Shown here: one piece after another, positions 31,386 through 41,182 of the stretch
Layout: each line of letters opens with the position of its first letter
How positions within the stretch are numbered: position 1 is the first letter of the stretch
Assembly: GCA_026122225.1 (NCBI GenBank)
Contig: JANEZZ010000729.1
Span: forward strand, 186,001 to 250,000
Source of the DNA: Heloderma charlesbogerti
Taxonomy: Eukaryota > Chordata > Lepidosauria > Squamata > Helodermatidae
DNA: 64,000 nucleotides
Direction of reading: 5' to 3'
The notes under the pieces: generated by a model
What the model saw: only the letters and a program-made list of their open reading frames with translations
The model's database searches: none
What the model was told of the DNA's origin: nothing
Program-made: the position numbers and the translations under genes

Positions 31386-31410
31386 AATCCGAGCCCGCCG
31401 GCAACCAAGG

Positions 31411-31802
31411 CCAGGAAGGTTTGAGCCCCCCTTTCCTCAGCGCGGGGCTGTTTCGCCTTCCCCGCCCTGGTGCTTCTGGGTGCGTGTGGATTGCGAATCC
31501 CATTATCCCCATTTGGGCAGCAGTTGTGCTCCCTCAAGACCAGCTTCTGAAATGTCCAAAGCGCTGGGGAGAGATTCACACGCGACTGTACGCTGGATGC
31601 TGCTTTTTCTTATTAACTGCTGCGCGGAGGGGGTTCCACTTTTCCACGCAGTACAGTGCAAACTGTGAAGGTCTCCTCAGCCTCTTCCTCCCTAACGCCT
31701 TTTCCTCCCCTCCGGGTTTTCCCCACCGCTCTTCATACAGTCCCATACTTGGAAGGTAAAGACATCCCAGATATGAATGAGGGTTGAACAAAATTTACGA
31801 GT
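31411..31802. other. unassigned sequence upstream of the CpG island
   Basis: No exon or repeat recognised; presumed upstream flank of the minus-strand promoter. Confidence 0.35.
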
Positions 31803-31897
31803 TAAGGTGCAATCCTATGCATGTTTAGAAAGAAAAAAGCCCTACTACACCCAGGACTACTGTTCTGTCTAAAAGTGCATAGGACTGCAGCCTTAAA
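31803..31897. mobile_element. palindromic element, family P3, short
   Basis: TTAAGGTGCAATCCTATGCA at left and TGCATAGGACTGCAGCCTTAA at right, with short inner arms. The core is largely deleted. Confidence 0.8.
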
Positions 31898-32135
31898 GGC
31901 CTTTCTTTCGAGACTGCGCATTTGGTGGTGACATGAGACAGGGCCTTCTTGGTGGCTGCTCCCAGGCTGTGGAATGCCCTGCCAAGGGAGGCTCAGTTTG
32001 CTCCCTCTCTGCTGTCCTTCTGGGAAGCAGAGACATTTTTATTCAAGTAGGACTTTGGAGTGTAAACGGGTCTGTTGGGTTGGATGCTGTTTTTATTCTG
32101 TTGTGTTTTTAGTTGTGCTTTCATGCTGCAAGGTT
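31898..32135 (+). mobile_element. L2-type LINE 3' region fragment
   Basis: AGGGCCTTCTTGGTGGCTGC and CAGGCTGTGGAATGCCC are the L2 C-terminal block; a T-rich part follows. A longer L2 relic starts shortly after in the same direction. Confidence 0.65.
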
Positions 32136-32234
32136 CTGCTTATGGCCTGGACCCCTTGAGCAACCCCTTAAGGACCTTTTGCCTCCTTAAGAGTCCTACC
32201 TTCCTTCTTTTGAACTCCCCCTTCCCAGTAATGG

Positions 32235-32960
32235 GGGGTTTCGGCTGTAGACAGGAGAGGCTGTGCCTGGATCAGTGCCTAAACTTAGTAATGGGCTGGA
32301 TGCGGGCCATTAAACTGAAGATGAATCCCGGCAAGGCAGAAGCCCTGTGGGTGAGTGGTTCCTGGGTCCGGGAGATAGGCTCATTGCCTGTTCTGGACGG
32401 GGTTGTACTCTTTCTGAAATATCAGGTTCATAGTCTGCGGGTACTCCTAGATCCATCATTATCGCTGGAGGCCCAAGTTGCTGGACAGGGATAGCTTGGC
32501 CAGAGTGGTACAGGCATTAGTAACCTCAAGGCTGCAATGCGCTCTATGTGGGGCTGCCCTTGAAGCTGGCCTGGAAGCTGGAGCTAGTGCAGAGTGCAGC
32601 AGCTCAGCTGTTGCCAGGAGCTGCCCCTTTTCAGCATGCAACTCCTTTGCTGAGGGAGCTGCGCTGGCTCCGCATTCGCAGGATACCTGAGAGTGCGCCT
32701 TCTTCTTCACCAACCTGCCCAGTCACTGAGGTCATCAGAGGGCACGTCTCTGGTGGTTCCACATGCACCCATGGCCCAGCTGGAGCCCACCAGGAAAAGA
32801 GCCTTCAGTGTGGTGACCCCCTTCCTGTGGAACTCTGTGCCTTTGGAGGTCAGGCAGGCACCAACATTGTGTGCTGCTTTCAGCACCTCCTGAAGACATT
32901 GTTATTTCGAGAGGCCTTTCTTGAGTGACCAGCCGTGGTTTATTAAGCTCAAAATCTGTT
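32235..32960 (+). pseudogene. L2 LINE reverse transcriptase, C-terminal relic
   Basis: Pieces in different frames give the end of an L2 reverse transcriptase: LNLVMGWMRAIKLKMNPGKA (a thumb-like block), VHSLRVLLDPSLSLEAQV, then VQALVTSRLQCAL, ATPLLRELRWLRIR and FSVVTPFLWNSVPLEVRQAP, ending KTLLFREAFLE. The catalytic motifs lie upstream and are missing. At least two frame changes and losses separate the blocks (near 32490, 32690 and 32760). This is a dead, 5'-truncated copy. A 3' UTR follows to about 32990. Recognition rests on the order of these blocks, which matches L2 elements of vertebrates. Confidence 0.82.
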
Positions 32961-33372
32961 CTTTTAAAATGTTCTAATTGTTTTAAATCTTCCCCATTTA
33001 AACCAATGTGGCTTCACCGTGTCACATAACAGTGTCTGAATTGTCGCCCTTGTTAACTATAGCAAACCTTTGTGATAGCAAGTACACATCAAAATAGTTG
33101 CCTGGTTGGTGCTTGAGGAAGGAATTGGAATTGCCTCTTCTTATCAACAAAATATTGCTGTTTCAATGCTAGGAAATGCAAGCCTTTGCTCTGGACTCTT
33201 GCTGAATTTTCAACATAACCCCCCCCCCTTAGAACTTTCTCCATTTGTTAATTGTCCCATTGTTGTTTTGCAAATTATTGCTCTCACTTCCTGTTTCTTA
33301 AAGAAGCTGATTTATATATTTATTTAATTTTAATGAAGAAGCCTTCCTAAGGCACTTTCTTTCCAGCCTTGT
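32961..33372. other. unassigned sequence
   Basis: Possibly the remaining L2 3' UTR at the left; otherwise nothing recognised. A C9 run lies near 33220. Confidence 0.35.
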
Positions 33373-33672
33373 CAAGGCTGGCCCGAGACATTTTGCTGCC
33401 TGGGGCAAAGGACAAGATACACAAAGCCCTCCATTCTGCATACAGAAGCTGAGCTGACTGGATTGACAGTTGACTCTTACTTCAGCACTGTTCACCTCCC
33501 CTGAGGGCAGCAGGCAGCTTATAGGGCACAAGGCAGCCCACGTGGACCACAGAGGATGTGTTCCGACAGAGCTGAAGTGCTAGTTGGCTGCTGCCACTAC
33601 CTCATCCACACCATCCATCATCTGCTGCCTGAGGGGACTGCCTCACTCTGCCTAATGGTAGGGCCAGCCCTA
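33373..33672 (+). mobile_element. hAT-like non-autonomous element, GGCTGGCCC family
   Basis: Begins CAAGGCTGGCCCGAGAC and ends GGTAGGGCCAGCCCTA. The flanks AGCCTTGT (33365-33372) and AACCTAGT (33673-33680) agree at 6 of 8 bases. Shares CTGCCTGAGG and CCTCACTCTGCCTAATGG blocks with the copies at 55081 and 57077. No transposase. Confidence 0.75.
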
Positions 33673-34139
33673 AACCTAGTGTCACCTACATTCCCAAGGT
33701 TTAATGTGAGAACACTTTCATGGTGTCCTGTTTCCTTATCCGGCAGCAGAGCAGCAAACCTGGGTTGTCTCTGAGTGGCAAGTCACAAAAACAGCATTTA
33801 TCTGAAAGTCACCTAAGAAGAAGTGTCCCAGCGTAGGTGTTGCCAAAGTGGGCTGAAGGGGGGGCAACTAAAACACACAGAGACAGAGAGAGAAGTAGCA
33901 GCTCACTCCTCTACCTGCTACCTGTGTTATCTGAGCCTGTGTGCTACTCATCCATAGATAAAACAAAGTAAGTCATGCTGATCCATAAGAAAAAATACTA
34001 AATCCATAGATATCACGGTTTGTTCCTTCTGCATGGAGACATCTAGCATACTATTCATTCTGGTTCCACTCTGGCTTCTACTGCAGAATAGATTTTGTTT
34101 CTGAGGGATGGAATCCTGCATTATCAAAAGAAGAAATGC
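33673..34139. other. unassigned sequence
   Basis: Nothing recognised. Confidence 0.4.
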
Positions 34140-34430
34140 AAGGGACAAATTGGATTGGACAAATTCGTGGATGATAAAGCAGGTTGGACAAATTCGTGGA
34201 GGATAAAGCTCTTGATGGCTACTAGTCCTGATGACTATATGCTAACTCCAATATCAGAGGCGGAGTGCCTATGGCCACCAGTTGCTGGGGAACATGGGCG
34301 GGAGGGTGCTGTTGCACTCATGTCCTGCTTGTGGGTTTCCCACGGGCAGCTGGTTAGCCACTGTGTGAACAGAATGCTGAACAAGGTGAATCCTTGGTCT
34401 GATCCAGCAGGGCTTTTCTTATGTTCTTAA
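34140..34430 (+). mobile_element. CR1-like 3' end (subfamily B) with internal tandem duplication
   Basis: Covers the last 250 or so bases to TTCTTATGTTCTTA. Units of 28-29 bases at 34154-34181 and 34182-34210, each containing TTGGACAAATTCGTGGA, are duplicated relative to the other copies. Confidence 0.85.
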
Positions 34431-35124
34431 CCCTCTGTTGAAAAACGGGGTGGGGTGGGGGTAGTCTCCTGATCCTATAGTCCCACTACGCCAGACAGCT
34501 GGTGTGCCAAGATTAACGTTGGCATAATGTAGTCATGTACCCTATGTGCTCCCCAGAGCAAAGAAGAAAGCAAATTAAGCATCTGGCATTAATGCAGCAG
34601 AAACACTGACAACCACACCTGCAGTGCACCTGGCAACCCTGCCGTCAATCACATTGTTGCCCGCTGGTGATGCCCACACATTAGGAGGCAGCAGTCAAGA
34701 GGCTGCAGCAGCTGGAAAGACATAGTGACACCGCCCCACCCAGTGTAGACCCCCCCCTTCCAAAGCACAGGCCTGTTCCTGGGAACAGACAAAAGCACCA
34801 TGCCGGCATGCCCGTTCGAGGCCTGGAATGGCCCAATGGTCAGGAAGCAGGCGTGCAGAAGCCAAAAGCCTCCCAGGAGGACAGCGTGAGTCCCGCTGGA
34901 GCACTGGTGCCTCCGCCTACTCAGTGCCAATAAAACGGCACACAGCACATTCGTGTGGGTGTCCGGGTGAAGGGAGCGAGCTTTTTGCAAAGCCACGAGG
35001 ATAAGGAAGAGCAGAAGGTACAGCAGCGGGCTCACAGGAGGCAATGCTGCGAGCTGCCCAGTAGTTCAGCAGGAAAGAGCAGAGCAACGAGAAAGAAGAG
35101 ACTAAGGCTTCAGCCCAACCCGAC
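34431..35124. other. unassigned sequence
   Basis: GC-moderate stretch, frames open for up to 131 codons on the minus strand (34649-35044) but without recognisable domains. Confidence 0.35.
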
Positions 35125-35222
35125 CCTTTCCCGACCTTGTACCTCAACTCCCGATGGACAGGGGCGATGGGCGTTGTAGCCCAATGACATCTGGGAACCC
35201 AAGGTTGGGAAAGGCTGCCCTA
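35125..35222. mobile_element. palindromic hAT-like MITE, family P1, partial
   Basis: TACCTCAACTCCCGATGG opposes CGATGGGCGTTGTAGCCC; right end CCAAGGTTGGGAAAGGCTG. Confidence 0.6.
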
Positions 35223-35341
35223 GGAGACGCATGGGTAGCCTCTGCCAGACAGAGCTCACTTTTTGAGTGTCATGATGGTGAGAGCCATTTCGGATGGGCA
35301 GAGGGATTAGAAGCCCGGCCTCTCATTCTACAGAACAGCTG

Positions 35342-35704
35342 ACGTCATGGCATCAAGGGTGGGCGTAGTTGGGCACCTGCCAAGGGCCCACATCCCAGCA
35401 GGGCCCCACTGAGAAGGGGCCCCTGGAGGGGCTCCTCCTCTTCCCCTTCCCCACTGCAGCCTGCTTCTTCGCCTGCCTCTTGTTCTGGCCCAGACAACGG
35501 TGGTGGTGAGACGGAGGAGGAGCAGATGCTGCGGCCTCCTGGCTGCCTGCCTGTCAAGCAAGCAAGTGGGAGCAATGATGGGACAGAGGAGGAGGAGCGA
35601 GAGCAGCTGGGGACCATGATGGTGAGACGTTAGGCTCACTGAGGGAGGGGGCCCAGGGAGAGTGTCTTGCCCAAGAGCCCCCAGAACCTGGAGCCAGCAC
35701 TGCC
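35342..35704 (+). mobile_element. hAT-like element K, copy 1
   Basis: Inverted relative to the copy at 47890-48271, with which it shares GGGTGGGCGTAGTTGGGCA-type, CTGCTTCTTCGCCTG-type and ACAACGGTGGTG blocks. Flanks AACAGCTG (35334-35341) and CACAGCAG (35705-35712) agree at 6 of 8. No transposase. Confidence 0.7.
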
Positions 35705-35923
35705 CACAGCAGGAGACAAAAGAGAGACCCACAATGGGGCCTTCGTAGCCTCTCATGGGCTAACAATCCTACGCCCACGCCACCCGCAGCAACATCAGTC
35801 TTTACGGAGCACCCTGTTGTGCTCTGCTGGTATACCAGAACTGAGGAGCAATCAAATCCTGTCCCACCCAGCAGGGCTGTGCTGTTGTTAGTTGCTTTTC
35901 TAAAAGAAAATATTCAAAAGCAT

Positions 35924-35990
35924 GTAAAATGGAATGTATTTTGAATGTATTTGAAAGAATGTACAATATTTAAAAGAATGTAAAATGGGG
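35924..35990. repeat. imperfect AT-rich tandem repeat
   Basis: Several AAAAGAATGTAAAAT-like units directly before the CR1 3' end. Confidence 0.6.
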
Positions 35991-36000
35991 AAAATGATTT

Positions 36001-38395
36001 CATAGAATCATAGAATAGTAGGGTTGGAAGGGGCCTACAAGGCCATCGAGTCCAACCCCCTGCTCAATGCCGGAATCCAAGTCAGAGCATCCCTGACAGG
36101 TGGCTGTCCAGCCGCGTCTTCAATGCCTCCAGTCTGGGAGAGCCCACCGCCTCCCTAGGTAACTGGTTCCATTGTCATATTGCTCTAACAGTCAGGAAGT
36201 TTTTCCTGATGTTCAGCCAGAATCTGGCTTCCTATCACTTGAACCCATTATTCCGTGTCCTGCACTCTGGGATGATCAAGAAGAGATCCTGGCCTTCTTC
36301 TCTGTGACAACCTTTCAAGCACTTGAAGAGTGCTATCCTATCTCCCCTCAGTCTTCTCTTCTCAAGGCTAAACATGCCCAGTTCTTTCAGTCTCTCTTCA
36401 TAGGGCTTTGTTTCCAGTCCCCTGATCATCTTTGTTGCCCTCCTCTGAACCCTCTCCAGTTTGTCTGCATCCTTCTTAAAGTGTGGTGCCCAGAACTGGA
36501 CACAGTACTCCAGATGAGGCCTAACCAGTGCTGAGTAGAGGGGAACTAGTACTTCCTGGGATTTGGAAGCTATGCTTCTATTAATGCCGCCCAAAAGAGC
36601 ATTTGCCTTTTTTGCAGCCGCATCACATTGTTGGCTCATATTCAGCTTGTGATCGACAACAATTCCAAGATCCTTCTCGCTTGTAGTGTTGTTGAGCCAT
36701 GTATCCCCCATCTTGTAACTGTAGATTTGCTTTCTTTTTCCTAGGTGCAGAACTTGGCATTTATCCCTACTAAATGTCATTCTGTTGTTTTCTGCCCAGC
36801 GCTCCAGTCTATCCAGATCACTTTGAATGTTGTTTCTGTCTTCCAAAGTATTAGCTATCCCACCCAATTTGGTGTCATCTGCAAATTTGATCAGCATTCC
36901 CTGCACCTCCTCCTCCAAGTCATTCATAAAAATGTTGAAGAGCACTGGGCCCAGGACTGAGCCCTGCGGCACCCCACTCGTTACCTCTCCCCAGCTTGAG
37001 AAGGTCGCATTGATAAGCACTCTTTGAGTCCAATTCTGTAGCCAACTGTGGATCCACCGGATCGTTGTTTCATCTAGCCCACTTTGAGCTAGTTTGCTCA
37101 TCAGGATATCATGGGGCACTTTGTCGAAAGCTTTGCTGAAGTCAAGGTATATGATGTCTACAGCATTCCCATGGTCTACAAGGGAGGTTACTTGATCAAA
37201 AAATGAGATCAGATTTGTCTGGCAGGAGTTGTTTTTGACAAATCCATGTTGGCTTCGAGTAATCACGGCATTGTTTTCAAGGTGCTTCCAGATGCATTGC
37301 TTTATCATCTGCTCCAGAATTTTCCCCGGGATTGATGTCAGACTGACTGGTCTGTAGTTTCCAGGTTCCTCCTTTTTACCCTTTATGAAGATAGGGACAA
37401 CATTAGCCCTCCTCCAGTCATCTGGCACTTCCCCCGTCCTCCATGATTTCTCAAAGAGAATAGACAGCGGTTCTGAGAGTTCTTCTGCCAGTTCCTTTAT
37501 TACTCTAGGGTGCAGTTCATCTGGCCCTGGAGATTTTAACTCATTCAAAGTAATTAGGTGTTCCTTGACCATATGCGTATCGATCTCAAGCTGCAATCCT
37601 GCCCCTTCAGCCTGTACTTCGCCTTTGCCAGAGGGGTCATAGACCCTCTTTTGGGAGAAGACTGAGCCAAAGTAGGAATTGAGCACCTCTGCCTTTTTTT
37701 TGTCATCTGTTATCGTTTCACCATCCTTATTTAATAGCTGAACAACCATTTCTTTCCTCTGCCTTTTACTATGCATGTAGCTGAAGAAAGCCTTTTTGTT
37801 GTTTTTAGCATCCCTCATTAACCTCAGCTCGTTCTCAGCTGTAGCCTTCCTGACGCCATCCCTGCAATTCTGTGCTATCTGCCTGTACTCTTCCTTTGTT
37901 ACTTGGCCTTCTTTCCACTTCTTATATGTATCCTTTTTTGTTTTCAGGTCATCCCTAAGCTTTTTGTGAAGCCACATTGGCTTCTTCTGTTGTCTTCCAC
38001 CATTTCTTCTTGTTGGAATGGTTTGTGATTGTGCCTTGAGAATTTCCTTTTTTAAAAGCTCCCACCCATCTTGGACTCCTTTTCCCGTTAGCGTCACTTG
38101 CCATGGGACCTTACTGATCATTGTTCTGAGTTTATTAAAATCAGCGTTCCTAAAATCCAGGGTACGCACTTGACTACACTCAGCTTTTGCTTCCCTTAGA
38201 ACCAAGAACTCAAGTACAACATGGTCGCTTTCCCCCAGAATTCCTGTAACTGCTACTTTATCCACTAAGTCATCTCTGTTGATTAGGATCAAGTCAAGGA
38301 TAGCCGATCCTCTAGTTCCTTCCTCTACTTTCTGTAGGGGGAAGTTATCCGCCACACAAGATTTAGATCTGCAAAGCATATAGAATCCCAGAGGC
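36001..38395 (-). mobile_element. CR1 LINE, 5'-truncated, long
   Basis: The 3' end on the minus strand is the CR1 hallmark ATTCTATGATTCTATG at 36001-36016, next to the stop of a 714-codon frame. The 5' edge falls inside the endonuclease domain near 38390. The 3' UTR is about 230 bases. A second copy with nearly identical sequence lies at 62462-63649. Confidence 0.95.
36235..38379 (-). CDS. CR1 ORF2 remnant: endonuclease end plus full reverse transcriptase
   Basis: An uninterrupted 714-codon frame. Residues 1-60 are the end of the APE-type endonuclease, with the catalytic SDH at 51-53. A linker (about 60-270) precedes the reverse transcriptase: NYRPVSLTSIPGKILE at 341-356, the first catalytic aspartate in YLDFSKAFDKVPHD (411-424), GVPQGSVLGPVLFNIF (469-484) and the catalytic FADD at 499-502. 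The C-terminal region includes [20 protein letters not shown]. All catalytic residues of the polymerase are present, but the N-terminal endonuclease and ORF1 are missing, so it cannot move by itself. The listed start is simply the first usable codon of the open stretch. No host function is implied. The lack of stops suggests relative youth, or chance preservation. Confidence 0.93.
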   Translation of the reverse strand: MLCRSKSCVADNFPLQKVEEGTRGSAILDLILINRDDLVDKVAVTGILGESDHVVLEFLVLREAKAECSQVRTLDFRNADFNKLRTMISKVPWQVTLTGKGVQDGWELLKKEILKAQSQTIPTRRNGGRQQKKPMWLHKKLRDDLKTKKDTYKKWKEGQVTKEEYRQIAQNCRDGVRKATAENELRLMRDAKNNKKAFFSYMHSKRQRKEMVVQLLNKDGETITDDKKKAEVLNSYFGSVFSQKRVYDPSGKGEVQAEGAGLQLEIDTHMVKEHLITLNELKSPGPDELHPRVIKELAEELSEPLSILFEKSWRTGEVPDDWRRANVVPIFIKGKKEEPGNYRPVSLTSIPGKILEQMIKQCIWKHLENNAVITRSQHGFVKNNSCQTNLISFFDQVTSLVDHGNAVDIIYLDFSKAFDKVPHDILMSKLAQSGLDETTIRWIHSWLQNWTQRVLINATFSSWGEVTSGVPQGSVLGPVLFNIFMNDLEEEVQGMLIKFADDTKLGGIANTLEDRNNIQSDLDRLERWAENNRMTFSRDKCQVLHLGKRKQIYSYKMGDTWLNNTTSEKDLGIVVDHKLNMSQQCDAAAKKANALLGGINRSIASKSQEVLVPLYSALVRPHLEYCVQFWAPHFKKDADKLERVQRRATKMIRGLETKPYEERLKELGMFSLEKRRLRGDRIALFKCLKGCHREEGQDLFLIIPECRTRNNGFK

Positions 38396-38639
38396 TGTCA
38401 TAGCCGGCTGTGGGTTGGGTGATTCAAATCTACTTGGGACATACAGACCTCAATGCAAATGTTATTTTCAGCTCAAGTGTGACTGGCTTCCTTCCTGTCT
38501 AACAGTCAATGGGTACAAAGCAGTTTTTTAAAAAATGAACACAGAGAGAGACACTTGTCTGTGCTATGATATAAAATGGTTGAAACAAATGCCTCCACAA
38601 ACAATGTTTAATAAAATCTCCAAAGGTATCCATATAATT
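38396..38639. other. short spacer between CR1 and BovB
   Basis: About 240 bases separating two LINEs in divergent orientation (5' ends facing each other). Confidence 0.5.
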
Positions 38640-41182
38640 GGAACCAGGCATTTTGTTGTTTCTATGCCCCAACCACTGAGGCCAAAGAAGCTGAGGTTGA
38701 TCAGTTCTATGAAGACCTACAACACCTTCTAAAACTAACATCAAAAAAAGATGTCCTCTTCATCATAGGGGATTCGAATGCTAAAGTAGGAAGTCAAGAA
38801 ATCACCGGGATAACAGGCAGGCATGGCCTTGGTGTACAAAATGAAGCAGGACAAAGGCTAATAGAGTTTTGCCAAGAGAACACGCTGATCATAGCAAACA
38901 CTCTTTTCCAACAGCACAAGAGGCGACTCTACACATGGACATCACCAGATGGTCAATATCGAAATCAGATTGATTATGTCCTTTGCAGCCAAAGATGGAG
39001 ACGCTCCATACAGTCAGTCAAAACAAGACCTGGAGCTGACTGTGGCTCAGATCATGAGCTTCTTGTTGCAAAATTTCGGCTTAAATTGAAGAACATAGGG
39101 AAAACCACTAAACCATTCAGGTATGACCTGCATCATATCCCTTATGAATATACAGTGGAGGTGAGGAATAGATTTCGGGGATTAGACCTGATAGACAGAG
39201 TGCCTGAGGAACTATGGACGGAGGTCCGTAACATTGTTCAGGAGGCAGCAACGAAATCCATCCCAAAGAAAAAGAAATGCAAGAAAGCCAAGTGGCTGTC
39301 TGATGAGGCTTTACAAGTAGCTGAGGAAAGAAGGGAAGCAAAAAGCAAGGGAGAAAGGGGAAGTTATATCCAACTGAATGCAGAGTTCCAGAGAATAGCA
39401 AGGAGAGACAAGAAGGCCTTCTTAAATGAACAATGCAAAGACATCAAGGAAAACAACAGAATGGGAAAGAGTAGAGATCTCTTCAAGAAAATCAGAGAAC
39501 GTTTTGTGCAAAGACGAGCATGACAAAGGACAAAGAAGGCAGGGACCTCACAGAAGCAGATGAGATTAAGAAGAGGTGGAAAGAATACACAGAAGAACTA
39601 TACAGGAAAGATCTGAATGTCCCTGATAGCCATGATAGTGCGGTCACTGAACTTGAGCTGGACATCCTAGAGAGTGAAGTCAAGTGGGCCTTAGGAAGCA
39701 TTACTAACAACAAAGCTAGCGGAGATGACAGTATTCCAGCTGAGCTATTTAAAATCCTAAAAGATGATGCTGTTAAAGTGCTGCACTCAATATGCCAACA
39801 AATGTGGAACACTCAACAGTGGCCACAAGACTGGAAAAGGTCAGTTTACATTCCAATTCCAAAGAAGGGCAACGCCAAAGTGTGTTCAAACTACCGCACA
39901 ATTGCACTCATTTCACATGCCAGCAAGGTGATGCTCAAAATCCTACAAGCTAGGCTTCAGCAGTATGCGAACCGAGAACTACCGGAAGTACAAGCTGGGT
40001 TTCCGAAGAGGCAGAGGAACTAGAGATCAAATCGCCAACATTCGTTGGATCATGGAGAAAGCAGGAGAATTGCAGAAAAACATCTATTTCTGCTTCATTG
40101 ACTATGCTAAAGCCTTTGATTGTGTGGATCACAACAAACTTTGGCAAATTCTGAAAGTGATGGGAGTACCAGACCACCTTACCTGTCTCCTGAGAAACCT
40201 GTATGAGGGTCAAGAAGCAACAGTAAGAACCAGACATGGAACAACTGATTGGTTCAAAATTGGGAAAGGAGTACGACAAGGCTTCATATTGTCGCCCTGC
40301 TTATTTAACTTATATGCAGAGTACATCATGAGAAACGCCGGGTTGGATGACTCACAGGTTGGAATTAAGATTGCTGGGAGAATTATCAACAACCTCAGAT
40401 ACGCAGATGATACCACCCTAATGGCAGAAAGTGAAGAAGATCTAAAGAGCCTCTTGTTGAGGGTGAAGGAGGAGAGTGCAAAAGCTGGTTTGAAACTCAA
40501 CATTAAAAAAACGAAGATCATGGCCTCTGTCCCCATCACTTCCTGGCATATAGAAGGGGAAGAAATGGAAGCAGTGACAGATTTTACTTTCTTGGGCTCC
40601 AAAATCACCGCAGACGGTGACTGTAGCCATGAAATTAAAAGACGCTTGCTCCTTGGGAGGAAAGCTATGGCAAACCTAGACAGCATAGTAAGAAGCAGAG
40701 ACATCACCTTGCCGACAAAGGTCTGTCTAATCAAAGCTATGGTTTTCCCAGTAGTAATGTATGGCTGTGAGAGCTGGACTATAAGGAAGGCTGAGGCCGA
40801 AGAATTGATGCTTTCGAACTGTGGTGCTGGAGAAGACTCTTACGAGTCCCCTGGACTGCAAGGAGGTCCAATCAGTCAATCCTAAAGGAAATCAACCCTG
40901 ACTGCTCATTGGAAGGACAGATACTGAAGCTGAAGCTGAAATATTTTGGCCACCTAATGCGAAGAGGAAACTCTCTGGAAAAGACCCTGATGCTGGGAAA
41001 GACTGAAGGCAAAAGGAGAAGGGGACGGCAGAGGATGAGATGGCTAGATAGCATCACTGTTGCAATGAATATGGACTTGAGCACACTCCAGGAGAGAGTG
41101 CAGGACAGGAAGGCCTGGCGTGCTATGGTCCATGGTGTCACGAAGAGTCGGACACGACTGAACGACTGAACAACAACAACAA
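38640..41182 (+). mobile_element. BovB (RTE) LINE, nearly two thirds of ORF
   Basis: Left edge within the endonuclease domain near 38655; right edge the AACAACAACAACATT tail. Close relative of the copy at 5922-6966: long identical stretches in the shared 1 kb. The 3' block AGAGTCGGACACGACTG is identical to that of the Sauria SINE at 57413-57737. Frame broken at three or more places. Confidence 0.95.
38660..41169 (+). pseudogene. BovB endonuclease/reverse transcriptase, frameshifted
   Basis: The first open stretch (38660-39523) gives the endonuclease: GDSNAKVGSQ (the usual W is S here), YTWTSPDGQYRNQIDYVLC and SDHELL, then a basic KKKKCKKAKW linker. A frame change near 39500 leads to the next piece (39520-40023) with the fingers region NYRTIALISHASKVMLKILQ. 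A second change near 40000 leads to 39965-40885, which has FIDYAKAFDCVDHNK, QGFILSPCLFNLYAEY (C to F change) and YADD. A third near 40795 interrupts KAE..., and the C-terminal end reads at 40909-41169. With three frame changes it is inactive. It is the best full-length view of the window's BovB family. Confidence 0.92.

Larger units (their letters stand above)
30480..31410. promoter_or_regulatory. CpG island, probable promoter region
   Basis: Very dense CpG over about 930 bases, in contrast with the CpG-poor rest of the window. It holds GCCCC-type GC boxes, a CCAAT box on the minus strand and a consensus splice donor on the minus strand. This combination suggests a housekeeping-type promoter with a first, probably non-coding, exon transcribed toward lower coordinates. 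A plus-strand CCAAT at 31384-31388 leaves divergent transcription possible. No ATG exists on the minus strand between 31004 and 31400, so this exon would be 5' UTR. The gene cannot be named. Confidence 0.75.

Noticed and set aside
30332..31579. 415-codon minus frame, and plus frames at 30409-30870, 30423-31277, 30491-31315 and 31012-31668
   Set aside because: All lie in the CpG island, where GC-rich sequence lacks stops in several frames at once. The peptides are low-complexity Ala/Arg/Pro/Gly, and the minus frame runs straight through the proposed splice donor.
34649..35044. 131-codon minus frame starting MPPVSPLL
   Set aside because: The signal-peptide-like start is attractive, but the rest shows no domain and overlapping frames are equally open.
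36172..36534. 120-codon plus frame, repeated as a minus frame at 63117-63551
   Set aside because: The two look like a conserved protein pair but are antisense to the CR1 3' region in both copies, so the similarity is inherited from CR1.
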